64,000 bases of DNA from Apus apus (taxonomy: Eukaryota > Chordata > Aves > Apodiformes > Apodidae). Shown here piece after piece: positions 62,704 to 64,000 of this stretch (position 1 is the first letter of the stretch; each line of letters starts with the position of its first letter). The notes below the pieces were generated by a model. The model saw nothing but the letters and a program-made list of their open reading frames with translations, was not told the DNA's origin and did no database searches. The stretch covers positions 152,878,858-152,942,857 of the forward strand of contig NC_067282.1 in the NCBI RefSeq assembly GCF_020740795.1, in the 5' to 3' direction. The position numbers and the translations under genes are program-made.

Positions 62704-64000
62704 CTACTAGGAAGGGGGGATGCCCTTTTCATGGTAGTACAAGCCATCCTCAGGGGAACAAGGACCAAGGGTGGTGTGAGGGTTGGGATGCGGGTCCTGA
62801 TACTTCACATCACAGCGGGATCATGCTGATGCTTTGCTCCAGCTGATGCCATGGTGGCTCTTCCCTCAGCTTGCAGTGGTGTGAGACTCTTGGCTGTGTA
62901 GCTCTTGCTGAATTTCAGTGGGGCTGGGAGCTGCAGCCTCCTCAGGGGCAGCTGATCAGTGGAATCTTGCCTTGGCACCTGGTGAGAGACTCTTCCAATT
63001 ATTTGTTTTGGAGCCAAACACCGGTGTTAAACCCTTACCAGTTTGCAAGCAGGGAGATATGAACCCTGCTTTTCCCATATGAAGAATATTTGGGAAATAT
63101 GAGAATACTCCCATATGGGATATTTCCTGTGTGTGAGGTGGTTTCTCTGAGAGAATCCCATTTTGGTCAGTGCTCCTATTTGAACTTCCGTCTGCTCTGT
63201 CTTGGGTGTTTTAGCTAAATATTAGTTATTTAGTCTTTTGAAACCTTTGTATTCTGATCTCCCCCAGAGAGCTTCGCATCACAAGTGTCTATCAATATTA
63301 AGTTGTGGGGTTTTTTTCAATTTCATGGAAGCTTTGCAATGGCAAATGTCTCCTTTTCACAGAAAAGCATTATTTGGGGCAACAAGTGTAGTGCCACAGG
63401 GCCTGCCATGCTTGCTCTAAGCCCTAAGTATCCAGGTTCTGCAGTGTGTTCTGGCTCATTATAACAGAGCAGGTCAGCTGCAGGGTCTGACATCAGCCAC
63501 ACACCTTTTCTTATGATGTATTATAGCTGTTTGGCTGTTGGGATTTGCTGCTGGTGGTTGCCAAAGTAGCTGCCCTGCTTTACAAAAGGGGTAGGAGCAG
63601 GGGGTCTGATGCAGAGGGAAAAGTTTGAATGCTGAGAGGCTAAGGGCCCCACTGAGCAGCATTTCAGAATCTAAACAGTTCCCACTTTTTGCTGTAATAA
63701 ATATTTTTTTTTAATGCCAAAAAGTCCAGTTTTTCTTCTCTGGAGAGGTGAGGAAACATTTTTCTGACCTGCTGCATATATGTAATTTCACTGCTGTTGC
63801 AGGGTTAGCAGCTTTATTTTTTGACTTCCAGCTGTCATTGTTTGATCTCAGCCATACTGATTGATTGTCTAAATGACGGGTTTATATGTTATAGTAAAAT
63901 TTTGGTTTATTTTGCCTCTCTCCCAGCTGCATTTGCAAGTGTGGTGTTTGCTTGGATTTGGATAAGTGATGTCTTGTGGGAAAAAAGTGTTTGCTTACTT
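62704..64000. other. Intronic sequence without recognised exons
   Basis: There is a dyad-symmetric AT-rich motif around 63071-63127 (GGGAAATAT ... ATATTTCC around CCATATGG). Nothing coding was recognised. Confidence 0.5.

Noticed and set aside
33792..64000. Next CACNA1I exon (S1 of repeat I)
   Set aside because: I searched by eye for its codons and found none. A translated search would settle it.
1..64000. tRNA genes, CRISPR arrays, bacterial operons, rRNA
   Set aside because: Nothing supports them, and the window is vertebrate nuclear DNA.

Overview
This is a piece of a vertebrate nuclear genome, almost certainly a bird. Five CR1 LINE copies carry the avian 3' end that reads ATTCTATGA on their sense strand. 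There is also an LTR-like element and very old MIR-like relics. Background GC is moderate, CpG is depleted, and there are no compact genes. Nearly all open frames of 60-230 codons are chance frames in non-coding DNA.

I recognise one protein-coding segment: the first coding exon of a T-type voltage-gated calcium channel alpha-1 gene, best matched to CACNA1I (CaV3.3), at 33511-33791 on the + strand. It opens directly behind a strong splice acceptor (AG at 33488-33489), so the 5' untranslated leader is split and at least one non-coding exon lies upstream. It ends at a textbook minor-spliceosome (U12, AT-AC type) donor, ATATCCTTT, at 33792-33800. An ordinary GT donor of the same phase lies 90 bases further on. 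I did not find the next exon (start of repeat I, S1) by reading to the end of the window, so positions 33792-64000 are taken as the first part of a large U12-type intron.

Layout. Positions 1-33489 are 5' flank and/or leader intron. They hold an old CR1 or L3-like relic (9530-9760), a CR1 (10455-10956, minus), a MIR-like relic (13527-13670, plus), a decayed CR1 reverse transcriptase piece (27119-27345, plus), a G-run, then an unusual CpG-rich, cysteine-coding patch (27388-27910), and a CR1 3' tail (31128-31209, plus). Positions 33490-33791 are the calcium channel exon. Positions 33792-64000 are intronic: an LTR-like element with TATA and AATAAA signals (48284-48717, minus), three CR1 copies (49638-50218, 58674-59075 and 62163-62703, all minus), a second MIR-like relic (61470-61610, minus), poly-T tracts and AT-rich stretches that could be conserved regulatory DNA.

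No tRNA, rRNA, CRISPR array or intact mobile element was seen. The points most worth a second look are the AT-AC donor with its in-phase competing GT donor, and the CpG-rich cysteine patch.
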